DNA of 23,166 nucleotides from the NCBI GenBank assembly GCA_036985755.1, contig BTQG01000032.1:1-23166 (forward strand), given 5' to 3'. This document shows positions 8,448 to 15,844 of the stretch, in pieces. Made by a program: the position numbers and the translations under genes. The notes beneath the pieces were generated by a model. That model saw only the letters and a program-made list of their open reading frames with translations. It was not told where the DNA came from and made no database searches. Each line of letters begins with the position of its first letter. The stretch's first letter is position 1. The stretch is from JACZST01 sp036985755. GTDB lineage: Bacteria > Actinomycetota > Acidimicrobiia > Spongiisociales > UBA5794.

Positions 8448-8920
8448 CAGCCCTGGCTCCTGGACGCCGCCAGTTGCACCGCGTCGAGGATCTTGTTGTA
8501 GCCGGTGCAGCGGCACAGGTTTCCCGCCAGGGCGTGGTTGATCTCATCGGGCGTAGGGTCGGGCGTCTCGTCGAGCAACGCCCTGGCGGTGAGCAGCATG
8601 GCGGGAGTGCAGTAGCCGCACTGGGCAGCGCCGAGCTCGGCGAAGGCGGTTTGCAGTTCGTGTGGCCGTCCGTTCTCTGCGAGACCTTCGACGGTCGTCA
8701 CGGAGCGGCCCTCGGCCCTGCGGGCCAGCGTCAGACAGGACAGCACCGGGCGCCCGTCGAGCAGCACGGTGCAGGCGCCGCACTCACCCAGGTCACAACC
8801 GTGCTTGGTACCGGTCAGCCTGAGGTCCTCACGCAGGACCTGGAGCAACGTGCGGTGGTCGGTCACGAGCAGCCGATGGGTCTCGCCGTTCACCTGTAGG
8901 GCAAGGACATGATCCGTCAT
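8447..8920 (-). CDS. hcrC: 4-hydroxybenzoyl-CoA reductase, 2x[2Fe-2S] (gamma) subunit
   Basis: A 157-residue small iron-sulfur subunit that passes electrons between HcrB and the molybdenum site of HcrA. The plant-type [2Fe-2S] ligands are C42, C47, C50 and C62 (GCDLGECGAC ... SC). The second cluster uses C101 and C104 (QCGYC) plus C136 and C138 (LCRC). Length and order fit HcrC (about 161). The ATG at 8920 directly precedes the ferredoxin fold (DHVLALQVNGETH), with GAGAG about 11 nt upstream; an in-frame ATG at 8941 would add seven residues and has no visible ribosome site. As the first gene of the minus-strand hcrCAB-had-oah-dch operon, it lies next to the divergent control region shared with the PaaK-like ligase. 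Confidence 0.92.
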   Translation of the reverse strand: MTDHVLALQVNGETHRLLVTDHRTLLQVLREDLRLTGTKHGCDLGECGACTVLLDGRPVLSCLTLARRAEGRSVTTVEGLAENGRPHELQTAFAELGAAQCGYCTPAMLLTARALLDETPDPTPDEINHALAGNLCRCTGYNKILDAVQLAASRSQG

Positions 8921-9093
8921 CGGCGGCAGTTCTCTCGACATATGGGGCCAGGGTACCCGCATCGGCCGGCCGGGGACCGGCCCTGCGGCACCGCTGGGAG
9001 CCGGCTCCCGAGCCGCGCTCGAGGATCTCTCCTGCGAGACGTTCGAGGTCTCGGCAGCCCCCCGTCGATAATCGTTTGCCTGAGGTGCGGGCG
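8921..9093. promoter_or_regulatory. Divergent control region with several dyads, between hcrC and the PaaK-like ligase
   Basis: This 173-base spacer must hold promoters for both the hcr operon and the PaaK-like gene. Dyads seen: GGGTACCC (8951-8958), a GGCCGG-GGA-CCGGCC hairpin (8968-8982), a perfect 14-base palindrome (8996-9009), and CGAGAC-N7-GTCTCG (9035-9053). A GATAAT box at 9067-9072 is a good -10 candidate for the plus strand, but no convincing -35 stands 16-18 nt upstream. The CGAGAC dyad covers that expected -35 position, so a regulator could act there. The GC-rich palindromes may be chance. Confidence 0.4.
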
Positions 9094-10407
9094 ATGAAGC
9101 ACACTGCGCCGGTGGACGTGACGTTCTTCGACCGCGAGATCGAGACCCTCCCCAGGGATCGCCTCCGCGCCCTCCAGGAGGCGAAGCTCGCCGCGGTTCT
9201 GGAGCAGACCTACGGCAGCAACCGCGTCGTCACGGCAAAGCTCGATGCCGCGGGCGCCGCGCCGGTAGAGGTACGCACCCTGGAGGATCTCGCCGGCCTG
9301 CCGTTCACCACGAAGGCGGAGCTCATCGCCGCGCAGGACGAAGGTCCGCTCAGCGCCAACTGCACGTTCCCGGAGTCGGCCTACACCCGGATCCACCAGA
9401 CGTCGGGGACGACGGGCCCTCCGCTGCGGGTTTTCGACACCGCGGAGAGCTGGGACTGGTGGGGGCGCTGCTGGGGGTTCGTGCTCGCCGGTGCAGGCCT
9501 CACCGCCGTGGACCGGTTGTTTGTGCCATTCTCGTTCGGCCCCTTCATCGGATTCTGGGCGGCCCTCGGCGGCGCGGAGCGCATCGGCGCCCTGATGATT
9601 CCCGGCGGGGGCCGATCATCGGTGCAACGGCTCCGGCTCATGGCGGACCTCGGGGTCACCGCAATGTGCTGCACCCCCACCTACGCGTTACGACTGGTCG
9701 AGTTGGCCAGGGAGGAGGGCTTCGACCTGTCTGAGATTCCGATGCGGACCACGGTGCATGCCGGGGAGCCCGGCGCCCTCCTTCCCGCCGTCAAGGCCCG
9801 CATCGAGGAGGCGTGGGGAGCGAAGTGCTACGACCACGCCGGAGCTTCGGAGGTTGGGGCCCTCGCTTTCGAGTGCCAAGCCCAGGAGGGGGCGATCCAC
9901 GCCATCGACAGTGAGTTCATCGTCGAAGCGATCGACCCGGCGACGGGGCGACCGGTCGCCGCCGGAGAAGAGGCCGAGCTCGTCGTCACCAACCTGGGCC
10001 GGATCGGGTACCCGATCGTCCGGTACCGCACCGGAGATGTGGTCCGTGTGGACGACACGCTCTGCTCCTGCGGGCGGACCTTCACCCGCTTCACCGGAGG
10101 GATCATCGGGAGAGCCGACGACATGATCGTGGTCCGCGGGGTCAACATCTATCCAGCCGCGGTCGAGAACCTCCTGCGGCGCCACGAGGCCGTGGACGAG
10201 TTTCGGGTGGCGATCACCAGGGATCGCGAGATGGCGGAGATCCACATCGAGATCGAGTTGCGGGAGGGCGCAGACGGTGACGCCACGACGCGTGCCGTGC
10301 AATCGGCGTTCGAATCCATGCTCGGCCTGCGGCCGCAGGTAACGAGGGTGCCCCGGGGCACCCTTCCCAGATTCGAGTTGAAGGCGCAGCGCTTCGTGAC
10401 CGACTGA
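9094..10407 (+). CDS. Phenylacetate-CoA ligase-type (PaaK-like) aryl-CoA ligase
   Basis: A 437-residue AMP-forming acyl-CoA ligase of the PaaK subfamily, which is shorter than classical 500+ residue ligases. It would activate an aromatic acid with ATP and CoA. The phosphate-binding loop TSGTTGPP lies at 103-110. Further motifs are YDHAGASEVG (adenine/acid site), IVRYRTGDVV, and DDMIVVRGVNIYPAAVENLL near the hinge, followed by a small C-terminal domain (AMP-binding_C_2 type). The ATG at 9094 has GAGG 8 nt upstream; an in-frame TTG at 9076 is less likely. Its place beside the 4-hydroxybenzoyl-CoA reductase operon suggests 4-hydroxybenzoate or a related phenolic acid as substrate, but this cannot be read from sequence. 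It converges on livM with a 7-base gap. Confidence 0.85.
   Translation: MKHTAPVDVTFFDREIETLPRDRLRALQEAKLAAVLEQTYGSNRVVTAKLDAAGAAPVEVRTLEDLAGLPFTTKAELIAAQDEGPLSANCTFPESAYTRIHQTSGTTGPPLRVFDTAESWDWWGRCWGFVLAGAGLTAVDRLFVPFSFGPFIGFWAALGGAERIGALMIPGGGRSSVQRLRLMADLGVTAMCCTPTYALRLVELAREEGFDLSEIPMRTTVHAGEPGALLPAVKARIEEAWGAKCYDHAGASEVGALAFECQAQEGAIHAIDSEFIVEAIDPATGRPVAAGEEAELVVTNLGRIGYPIVRYRTGDVVRVDDTLCSCGRTFTRFTGGIIGRADDMIVVRGVNIYPAAVENLLRRHEAVDEFRVAITRDREMAEIHIEIELREGADGDATTRAVQSAFESMLGLRPQVTRVPRGTLPRFELKAQRFVTD
10326..10364. repeat. Two adjacent perfect palindromes in the 3' end of the PaaK-like gene
   Basis: A perfect 14-base palindrome (10326-10339) and a perfect 20-base palindrome (10345-10364) are separated by five bases. 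They lie within the last 85 bases of the ligase gene, facing the end of livM. Each can form a GC-rich hairpin on either strand. A bidirectional transcript-end or pause structure between the convergent units is possible, but no T tracts flank them. Confidence 0.5.
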
Positions 10408-10414
10408 TCCGGCA

Positions 10415-11446
10415 CTAGTCGGGGGACGCGGCGGCCTGGGAGACCCATCGCTTGGCGATGAAGTTCCGGACGGTGGGGATCACGCCCTGGGGAAGGAAGA
10501 GGAACAGCAGCAGGATGAGGGCCCCGAAGACAAGCAACCGCAGCTGGCCAAACCCGATCAACACTTCGTCCACGATCGTGAACGTGACCGCCCCGAGGAT
10601 CGGTCCGAAGAGCGTGCCGATGCCGCCGAACGCGAGCATCACTATCACCACGACGTCGACCTTGGCGAATCCGTAGGTGGTGGGGCTGACTCGGCCCTCG
10701 GTGAACGCATAGGTCGCCCCGGCCAGCCCGAGCATCGTCGCGCCGATCAGGGCCCCGTAGACCCGGTAGCGAGCGACGTCGACGCCGGCCAGTTCGGCGG
10801 TGACTTCGTCGTCGCGCAAGGCACGCCATGCCCAGCCGACGTGGGATCGCCGCAACAGCCCGTGCACGAGCAGAAACCCGAGCACGAGGGCGAGCATCAC
10901 GTAGTACGGCGGGATCCGCTCCCTGAGGAAGGAGTTGGCGCCGGACTCGATGAAGAAGCCGTTTTCTCCGCCGGTGAGGTTACCGAGGCCGAGCAGCAGA
11001 GCTTCGAAGGTGAGCGAGAAGATGAGCGTGATGATCCCGGTGAAGATGATGCCGAGCGAGCGTCGCACCGCGACGAAGCTGAGCAACCCGCCGGTCAGGC
11101 CGGAAGCGAGCGTTGCCAGCACGATGCTCACGACGACGGGCAGCCCGACGGTGTCGGCGAGGATGGCGCCACCGTAACCACCGATCCCGGCAAGGGCGCC
11201 AACAGAGAGGAACAGCTGGCCCGTGCTGCCGAAGATCACGTTGAAGCCGATCGTGTAGCAGGCAAAGGCGAGCCCCAGCACGGCGACCCCCATGAGCACC
11301 CCGGAGTCGCCCACCCACAGCGGAACGAGTGCGAGTGCCGCACCCACGGCCGCGATCGAGAGGAGCAGCGACCGGAGCGTTCTCGAGGGGCGTCTCCCGA
11401 CTTCCCCGACGAGGGAGGAGGTCCCGGTTGCCAGACGGTCGCTCAC
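10415..11446 (-). CDS. livM: ABC transporter permease, branched-chain amino acid type (LivM)
   Basis: A 343-residue inner-membrane permease of the Liv/HAAT family, forming the translocation path with LivH. Many hydrophobic helices are visible, starting at about residue 27 (LLLSIAAVGAALALVPLW). The family-typical segment AFACYTIGFNVIFGSTGQLFLSVGALAGIGGYGGAIL matches LivM proteins, and the cytoplasmic coupling region is RSHVGWAWRALRDDEVTAELAGVDVARYR. The start overlaps the livH stop by 4 bases. It is the last gene of livK-G-F-H-M. Given the flanking CoA ligases and ring-cleavage genes, an aromatic carboxylate is a more likely cargo than an amino acid. The substrate is not readable from the permease. 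Confidence 0.88.
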   Translation of the reverse strand: MSDRLATGTSSLVGEVGRRPSRTLRSLLLSIAAVGAALALVPLWVGDSGVLMGVAVLGLAFACYTIGFNVIFGSTGQLFLSVGALAGIGGYGGAILADTVGLPVVVSIVLATLASGLTGGLLSFVAVRRSLGIIFTGIITLIFSLTFEALLLGLGNLTGGENGFFIESGANSFLRERIPPYYVMLALVLGFLLVHGLLRRSHVGWAWRALRDDEVTAELAGVDVARYRVYGALIGATMLGLAGATYAFTEGRVSPTTYGFAKVDVVVIVMLAFGGIGTLFGPILGAVTFTIVDEVLIGFGQLRLLVFGALILLLFLFLPQGVIPTVRNFIAKRWVSQAAASPD

Positions 11447-12300
11447 TCCTTGACTCCCAGCAATCCAGAGGGGCGGATCAGGATGGTCACCGCGGCGGCG
11501 CCGAGCAGGATGACCAGGGACATGAAGGTGCCGATCAGGTCGGCGGCGATGACGTTGACGATCCCGAGGATGAGCCCGGCGAGGAGCGCTCCCGCGACGC
11601 TGCCAAGGCCTCCGACCACGGTGACGATCAAGGCGAACACGGTGATCGAGAACCCGGCCTGTACGTCCACAGGGACGACCATCGACCGGGTCACTGCGAC
11701 CAGCGCAGCGAGGACGCCGCTCACGATGAGGATCAACCGCATCATGCGCGCCGGATCGATGCCTACCAGCCGGGCACCCTCCTCGTCCTCGATGACCGAC
11801 CGCACTGCCCGTCCCAGGGTGCTGAACCGGAAGAAGGCGAAGAGCGCGGCAAAGGTGACGAGTGTGATCGCCGACGCCACCAGGCTTCCCCGCCGCATGG
11901 GAACGCCGAGGATCTCAACGGGCCCGCCTCCGATGAACAGGCTCAAGGCCTTCAGCGGATAGCGCCAGTTGAGGAAGCCGTCGACGATGAAGGCAACGCC
12001 CAGCGTCAGCAGCAGGCTGAGCAGCACCCGTGCCTCGCCCTGGAGGCGGTATACCGGGCGCAGGATCGTCTGGTCGAGGAGCAAACCGAGCAGTCCGCCG
12101 GCGACGAGTCCGAGCGCAACCGCCGGCAGGGCGGGGACGCCGGCGTCGATGGCGAACACCACCACCATGGCGGAGATGACCGCCATCTGCCCGTACGCGA
12201 AGTTGAGCACGCCACCGAGCCCGTAGACGAGGGTGAGCCCGGCTGCCAGCAAGCCGAATTGGAGCCCGAGCACAATGCCGTCGAGGACGTTGGCGATCAC
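11443..12300 (-). CDS. livH: ABC transporter permease, branched-chain amino acid type (LivH)
   Basis: A 285-residue permease. The N-terminal pattern DGIVLGLQFGLLAAGLTLVYGLGGVLNFAYGQMAVISA is characteristic of LivH. The coupling region near RFSTLGRAVRSVIEDEEGARLVGIDPARM and the late helix FALIVTVVGGLGSVAGALLAGLILG also fit. Translation starts with GTG at 12300, overlapping the livF stop as GTGA, so expression is coupled to the ATPase gene. It pairs with LivM in the membrane. No unusual feature apart from the GTG start. Confidence 0.88.
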   Translation of the reverse strand: MIANVLDGIVLGLQFGLLAAGLTLVYGLGGVLNFAYGQMAVISAMVVVFAIDAGVPALPAVALGLVAGGLLGLLLDQTILRPVYRLQGEARVLLSLLLTLGVAFIVDGFLNWRYPLKALSLFIGGGPVEILGVPMRRGSLVASAITLVTFAALFAFFRFSTLGRAVRSVIEDEEGARLVGIDPARMMRLILIVSGVLAALVAVTRSMVVPVDVQAGFSITVFALIVTVVGGLGSVAGALLAGLILGIVNVIAADLIGTFMSLVILLGAAAVTILIRPSGLLGVKE

Positions 12301-12995
12301 GCGATGCCCAGGTAGGCGCGGCGGACGTCGGGATCCGCAGCCAGCTTGGCCGAGGTCCCCTCGGTTCGGATGCGGCCGTTCTCGAGGACGTAGCCGCGAT
12401 CGGTGAACGCCATCGCCAACGGAACCTGTTGCTCGGCCACCAGCACGGTCAAGCCTCGCTTTCGCAGCACGCCAAGGGCCTCATAGGCCTCGGCGGCGAG
12501 TTTGGGGGCGAGACCGGTTGTGGGCTCGTCGAGGACGATGAGGCTGGGATTCGACATCAGCGCCCGGCCGACGGCCAGCATCTGCTGTTCACCACCGCTC
12601 ATCGTGCCGGCGGTCTGCTTGCGCCGTTCGTCGAGGCGGGGAAAGAGATCCATGACAAGCGTCATCGTCTCTAGATCGGGGCGCTTGGGATACGCTCCGA
12701 GCGAGAGGTTCTCCAAGACGGTCATCCTGGGGAAGAGATGACGTTCGGCTGGGACGAAGCTGATCCCGCGGCGGACGACTCGCTGAGCCGGCACCCCGGT
12801 GATGTCCTCCCCCTGGAAGCGCACCTCGCCAGAGGAGGGGGCGATCAAGCCGATCACCGACCGGAACAGCGTGGTCTTTCCGGCGCCGTTGGATCCGATG
12901 ATCATCACCGCCTCACCCGGGTCGATGTGGAAGGCGATGTCCTTGACGACGTCGTTACCTTCGTAGCCTGCGGAGAGGCCGCTCACCTCAAGCAT
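12297..12995 (-). CDS. livF: ABC transporter ATP-binding protein (LivF)
   Basis: A 232-residue ATPase with the normal LivF length. Walker A GSNGAGKT is at 34-41. The Q-loop region carries the family-typical GISFVPAERHLFPRMTVLENLSLG. Further motifs are the signature MSGGEQQMLAVGRAL, Walker B LIVLDEPTTGLAP, and the switch region TVLVAEQQ. In this family the switch histidine is often replaced by Gln (as in VEQ/AEQ), as here. It powers uptake together with LivG. The ATG at 12995 overlaps the livG stop by 8 bases. Confidence 0.9.
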   Translation of the reverse strand: MLEVSGLSAGYEGNDVVKDIAFHIDPGEAVMIIGSNGAGKTTLFRSVIGLIAPSSGEVRFQGEDITGVPAQRVVRRGISFVPAERHLFPRMTVLENLSLGAYPKRPDLETMTLVMDLFPRLDERRKQTAGTMSGGEQQMLAVGRALMSNPSLIVLDEPTTGLAPKLAAEAYEALGVLRKRGLTVLVAEQQVPLAMAFTDRGYVLENGRIRTEGTSAKLAADPDVRRAYLGIA

Positions 12996-13731
12996 CGGGG
13001 ATACCGCCCGTTCCCAGGTAGGCCTCGATCACCGATTCGTCGCGCATGACCGCCTCGGCGGGCCCTTCGGCGAGCACCCTCCCGAACTGGAGCACGACGA
13101 CCCGCTCGGCGAGGCTCATCACCGCAGCCATGACGTGCTCCACCCAGACGACGGTCACGCCGAGCCCGTCGCGAATCCTTCGCACCATCTCGATCGACGA
13201 GCGTAGCTCGGCGTCGTTGAGACCGGCCATCACCTCGTCGAGGAGCAGCAAGCGGGGCCGGCCCGACAACGCTCTGGCGAGCTCGAGAAACCGCTGCTCG
13301 TGAAGGTTGAGGTTTCCGACGTGGCTGTGGCGACGATCACCGAGGCCGACGAGGGTGAGCATCTCGTTGCCGATCTCGAGCGCATCGGCCTCGTCCTGGA
13401 GTCCGGCCGGCGAGCCGAACATGGCGCCGACCGCGGCGTTCTCGAGCACGGTCATCGTCGGAAAAGGGCGGGGTGTTTGCTGCACCATGGCGACACCGAG
13501 ACCGCGGACCCGGTGACTCGACAACCCGGTGACGTCCTCTCCACCGAAGGTGACCGTCCCGCGGGTCGGTTTTTCGAGACCAACGATCAGCTCGAGGAGC
13601 GTGCTCTTCCCTGCGCCGTTGGGGCCGACGATGGCGAGGATCTCGCCCTCGTCGGCCCCAACCGTCACTCCGTCGACGGCCGGAAGACCGCCGTATGACT
13701 TCCCGACCTCATCGAGCTCGAGAAGGGGCAC
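12988..13731 (-). CDS. livG: ABC transporter ATP-binding protein (LivG)
   Basis: A 247-residue ATPase. Walker A GPNGAGKS is at 36-43, Walker B is LLLLDEVMAGLN, and the switch segment is VVWVEHVM. The ABC signature is degenerate: the LSGGQ position reads NLNLHEQRFLELARAL. Many LivG proteins deviate here, so this need not impair function, because LivF supplies a canonical signature to the heterodimer. The GTG start at 13731 lies 3 nt after the livK stop. It acts with LivF on the cytoplasmic face of LivH and LivM. Confidence 0.88.
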   Translation of the reverse strand: MPLLELDEVGKSYGGLPAVDGVTVGADEGEILAIVGPNGAGKSTLLELIVGLEKPTRGTVTFGGEDVTGLSSHRVRGLGVAMVQQTPRPFPTMTVLENAAVGAMFGSPAGLQDEADALEIGNEMLTLVGLGDRRHSHVGNLNLHEQRFLELARALSGRPRLLLLDEVMAGLNDAELRSSIEMVRRIRDGLGVTVVWVEHVMAAVMSLAERVVVLQFGRVLAEGPAEAVMRDESVIEAYLGTGGIPDA

Positions 13732-13734
13732 CTG

Positions 13735-15027
13735 CTACGGCACATATGGTTCGAGCGGGTCGGCGTGGACCAACAACTCGAACCACCAGTCACCAGCCTC
13801 GTTGACGCCCTCGGGAGCCGGCCCGGCGGTGATCATCGTGAAGATCGGCTGGGCTTCGGCCAGCTCGCCCCATTCGGTCCAGCTCATCGTAAAGGCGTAG
13901 CCCGGTAGATCGAAGGAGTTGGCGTGCATGTACCCGGCGATCGCCACCGGATCGTCGCCAACCTCACCGACCGCCTCAGCGACCATCGTGACGATCCCGT
14001 AGCCGGCGACGGCGTCGTCCGACATGAACTCGTTGTCGGAGAACGCCAGGTAGCGCTTGGCAAGGTCCTGGTAGCTGTCGCTGAAATAGTCGGCGCAGGA
14101 GAAGTCCGAATACCGCCCGACGGCGAGCTCCTGCAGGCCCCCGACCACCCTGTCCGGCGGCGTCCACGCGCCGGTGACCGGAACGCCTCCGGCGAGGTCT
14201 GCGGACAGCGTCACGATCGACGCGTTGCCAGGCGGATGGCCGGTGGCGATGATCATCTCGGCGCCGGCATCAGCCATCGCCCTGACGAAGGGGGTGAAAT
14301 CGGTCGTCGGGGGAACCGGTGCGACCTGGATTTCGCCGTAGTCGACGCCGGAACCCTCGAAGGCGGTCTCGACGGCCGACTTGATGGCCTGTCCCCAGGC
14401 GTAGTCGGCGACGATGACCCCGACGTTGGTGAGGCCCTGCGCCTTGGCGTACTGGAGAATCGGCCCGGCGACCATGGGTGCGGCCGGGAGACAGGTGCGG
14501 AAGGTGTAACGGCTGTCCACAGTGAGCGCTGCCTGGGTGCCGGACTTCACCAGGAACAGCGGTACCTGCATCTGCTCGGCCACCGGGGCGACCGGCGCGC
14601 CGACGCCACTGGAAATGGGGCCGCCTACGGCGACCACGCCGTCTTCGACGAGTCGCTCGAAGCGGTCGGCGCCGATGTCGGCGTCGTTCTCGGAGTCCTG
14701 CTCGACGAGCTCGAGCATGCGACCGTCGACGCCTCCGGCATCGTTGATCTCCTGCACCGCCAGCCGCATCCCGTCTCGAACGTTGACACCCCAGGGGGTG
14801 AAGGTCGAGGTCAGATCGGTCAGCATGCCGATCTTGATCGGCTCGGTGCTCGCCGGCTCGGTGCTCGCCGGCTCCGTGGTCTCGGTTGCGCCGGCGGTCG
14901 TAGTCGTCGCTTGAGCCGCCGCCTGGGTCGTCGTGGTCGTGTCGTCGGTGCTCGAGCACGCCGCCGCTAGGACGACGAGGACAGCGAATACGACCAGTAT
15001 TCTCGATCTCTGAAGGTTGATCCTCAT
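13735..15027 (-). CDS. livK: Substrate-binding lipoprotein of Liv-type ABC importer
   Basis: A 430-residue periplasmic-binding-protein-like type I receptor. It has a lipoprotein signal peptide with a hydrophobic core at about 10-20 and the lipobox LAAAC, with C24 as the lipidated cysteine. A long Thr/Ala/Glu linker (about 25-63) includes a tandem EPAST unit. The binding domain follows from IKIGMLTDLTSTFTPWG to the C-terminus and resembles Leu/Ile/Val-binding proteins (AVQEINDAGGVDGRMLELVEQDSENDAD). It would capture the imported acid outside the membrane and deliver it to LivHM. The ATG at 15027 is fixed by AGGAGG 5 nt upstream. The gene order places this receptor with aromatic catabolism; related receptors are known to bind aromatic acids, but specificity is inferred here. 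Confidence 0.88.
   Translation of the reverse strand: MRINLQRSRILVVFAVLVVLAAACSSTDDTTTTTQAAAQATTTTAGATETTEPASTEPASTEPIKIGMLTDLTSTFTPWGVNVRDGMRLAVQEINDAGGVDGRMLELVEQDSENDADIGADRFERLVEDGVVAVGGPISSGVGAPVAPVAEQMQVPLFLVKSGTQAALTVDSRYTFRTCLPAAPMVAGPILQYAKAQGLTNVGVIVADYAWGQAIKSAVETAFEGSGVDYGEIQVAPVPPTTDFTPFVRAMADAGAEMIIATGHPPGNASIVTLSADLAGGVPVTGAWTPPDRVVGGLQELAVGRYSDFSCADYFSDSYQDLAKRYLAFSDNEFMSDDAVAGYGIVTMVAEAVGEVGDDPVAIAGYMHANSFDLPGYAFTMSWTEWGELAEAQPIFTMITAGPAPEGVNEAGDWWFELLVHADPLEPYVP
14841..14870. repeat. 15-base tandem repeat, two perfect copies, in livK linker
   Basis: Two identical adjacent 15-base units (14841-14855 and 14856-14870) encode the repeated pentapeptide STEPA in the receptor's external linker. 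Such in-frame units can vary in number by slippage, changing the tether length without disturbing the binding domain. Confidence 0.85.
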
Positions 15028-15226
15028 TGCTTCCTCCTGTTGAGGAGCGTGTTCGCCCCTTCGCCACGATGCCTGGATTGTGCCGCCAGCCCAGACCGTC
15101 GCTCGCAACCTTACCGACCCGCTCTTACCCGCGGCAAGCGACCCCAACCACCGGTCCAAGCAGGCTTTGCCATCGGCTCTGTGGCTCAGGCTCCGCAGCG
15201 AACGACCGCTCCGGGCTGCGCAGGGG
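15028..15226 (-). other. 199-base gap between the TetR gene and livK
   Basis: This is the largest same-strand gap in the box-liv block. It presumably holds the promoter of livKGFHM or an untranslated linker. Apart from the livK ribosome site I see no convincing -35/-10 pair, no copy of the boxC operator and no terminator hairpin. A short GGCTC motif occurs three times within 15175-15193. Confidence 0.4.
15033..15038 (-). promoter_or_regulatory. Strong Shine-Dalgarno of livK
   Basis: A perfect AGGAGG reads on the minus strand 5 nt before the livK ATG. It is the best ribosome site in the window and fixes the start of the lipoprotein. It fits high expression of a binding protein relative to its permeases. 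Confidence 0.75.
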
Positions 15227-15844
15227 TCAAAGGGATGATCTCACCTGTGTGAGCACCGCAGCACGACATCGTTGGCGGAAGGCGTCGTGGTTGGTCTGCC
15301 AGTCGTCCGTCTGGAGCCATTGCAGGAATGATCCTTCGATCAGCGCCCGCATGTCGATCGCGGCTGAAACCGGGTCGACCACATCAAAGATGCCCGCGTT
15401 CATTCCGGTCTCGATCACCTCTTGGTACAGGCCGTTGATAATCAGCGTCGCGGTCTTCCCGAGGTCGTCGAAACCCGGAGACCGCGTCTGGTGCTCGACG
15501 CCGTCCAGATAGAATCGGAAAAAATCTCGATTGGCCTCGGGCGCGATCCAGACTGCATCGATCACCGCGGAGATCGCATCGACGGGATTGGCGGTGTCGG
15601 CGAGCGCCTCTCGGACCCGAATCGCCGTGGCACTGAGCACCCACTCCATCGCAGCCAGGGCGAGCTTGTCCTTGGAGTCGAAGTAGTAGAGGAGGAGTCC
15701 CTTGGATACCCCGGCCTCGGCGGCAACCCGGTCGAGCGGCGTGCGATGCACGCCTTCTCTCGCCATCACCCGGTAGGCAGCGCGAAGAATCGCGCCGCGG
15801 CGCTCCTCGGTCGACACCGAGGTGCTGCTACGGGAGCTTGACAT
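15227..15844 (-). CDS. TetR-family transcriptional regulator
   Basis: A 205-residue regulator. The N-terminal TetR DNA-binding domain spans about 12-60: RRGAILRAAYRVMAREGVHRTPLDRVAAEAGVSKGLLLYYFDSKDKL, with the helix-turn-helix at about 36-55. The all-helical C-terminal part would bind a ligand, plausibly an aryl-CoA, as in PaaR/FadR-like regulators. The ATG at 15844 overlaps the boxB end by 17 bases, making it the last gene of a boxC-boxB-tetR unit. The well-known box regulator of proteobacteria, BoxR, has a different architecture (helix-turn-helix plus shikimate-kinase-like domain), so control here is of another type. The inverted repeat upstream of boxC is the obvious target, which would make the circuit autoregulatory. 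The ligand is unknown. Confidence 0.88.
   Translation of the reverse strand: MSSSRSSTSVSTEERRGAILRAAYRVMAREGVHRTPLDRVAAEAGVSKGLLLYYFDSKDKLALAAMEWVLSATAIRVREALADTANPVDAISAVIDAVWIAPEANRDFFRFYLDGVEHQTRSPGFDDLGKTATLIINGLYQEVIETGMNAGIFDVVDPVSAAIDMRALIEGSFLQWLQTDDWQTNHDAFRQRCRAAVLTQVRSSL

Noticed and set aside
5092..8920. Aerobic CO dehydrogenase (coxLMS) or xanthine dehydrogenase
   Set aside because: The large subunit lacks the CoxL AYxCSFR motif and the FAD subunit has the four-cysteine insert specific to 4-hydroxybenzoyl-CoA reductase.
15175..15193. GGCTC repeats downstream of the TetR gene as a terminator
   Set aside because: The copies are direct, not inverted, and cannot form a stem; no T tract follows.
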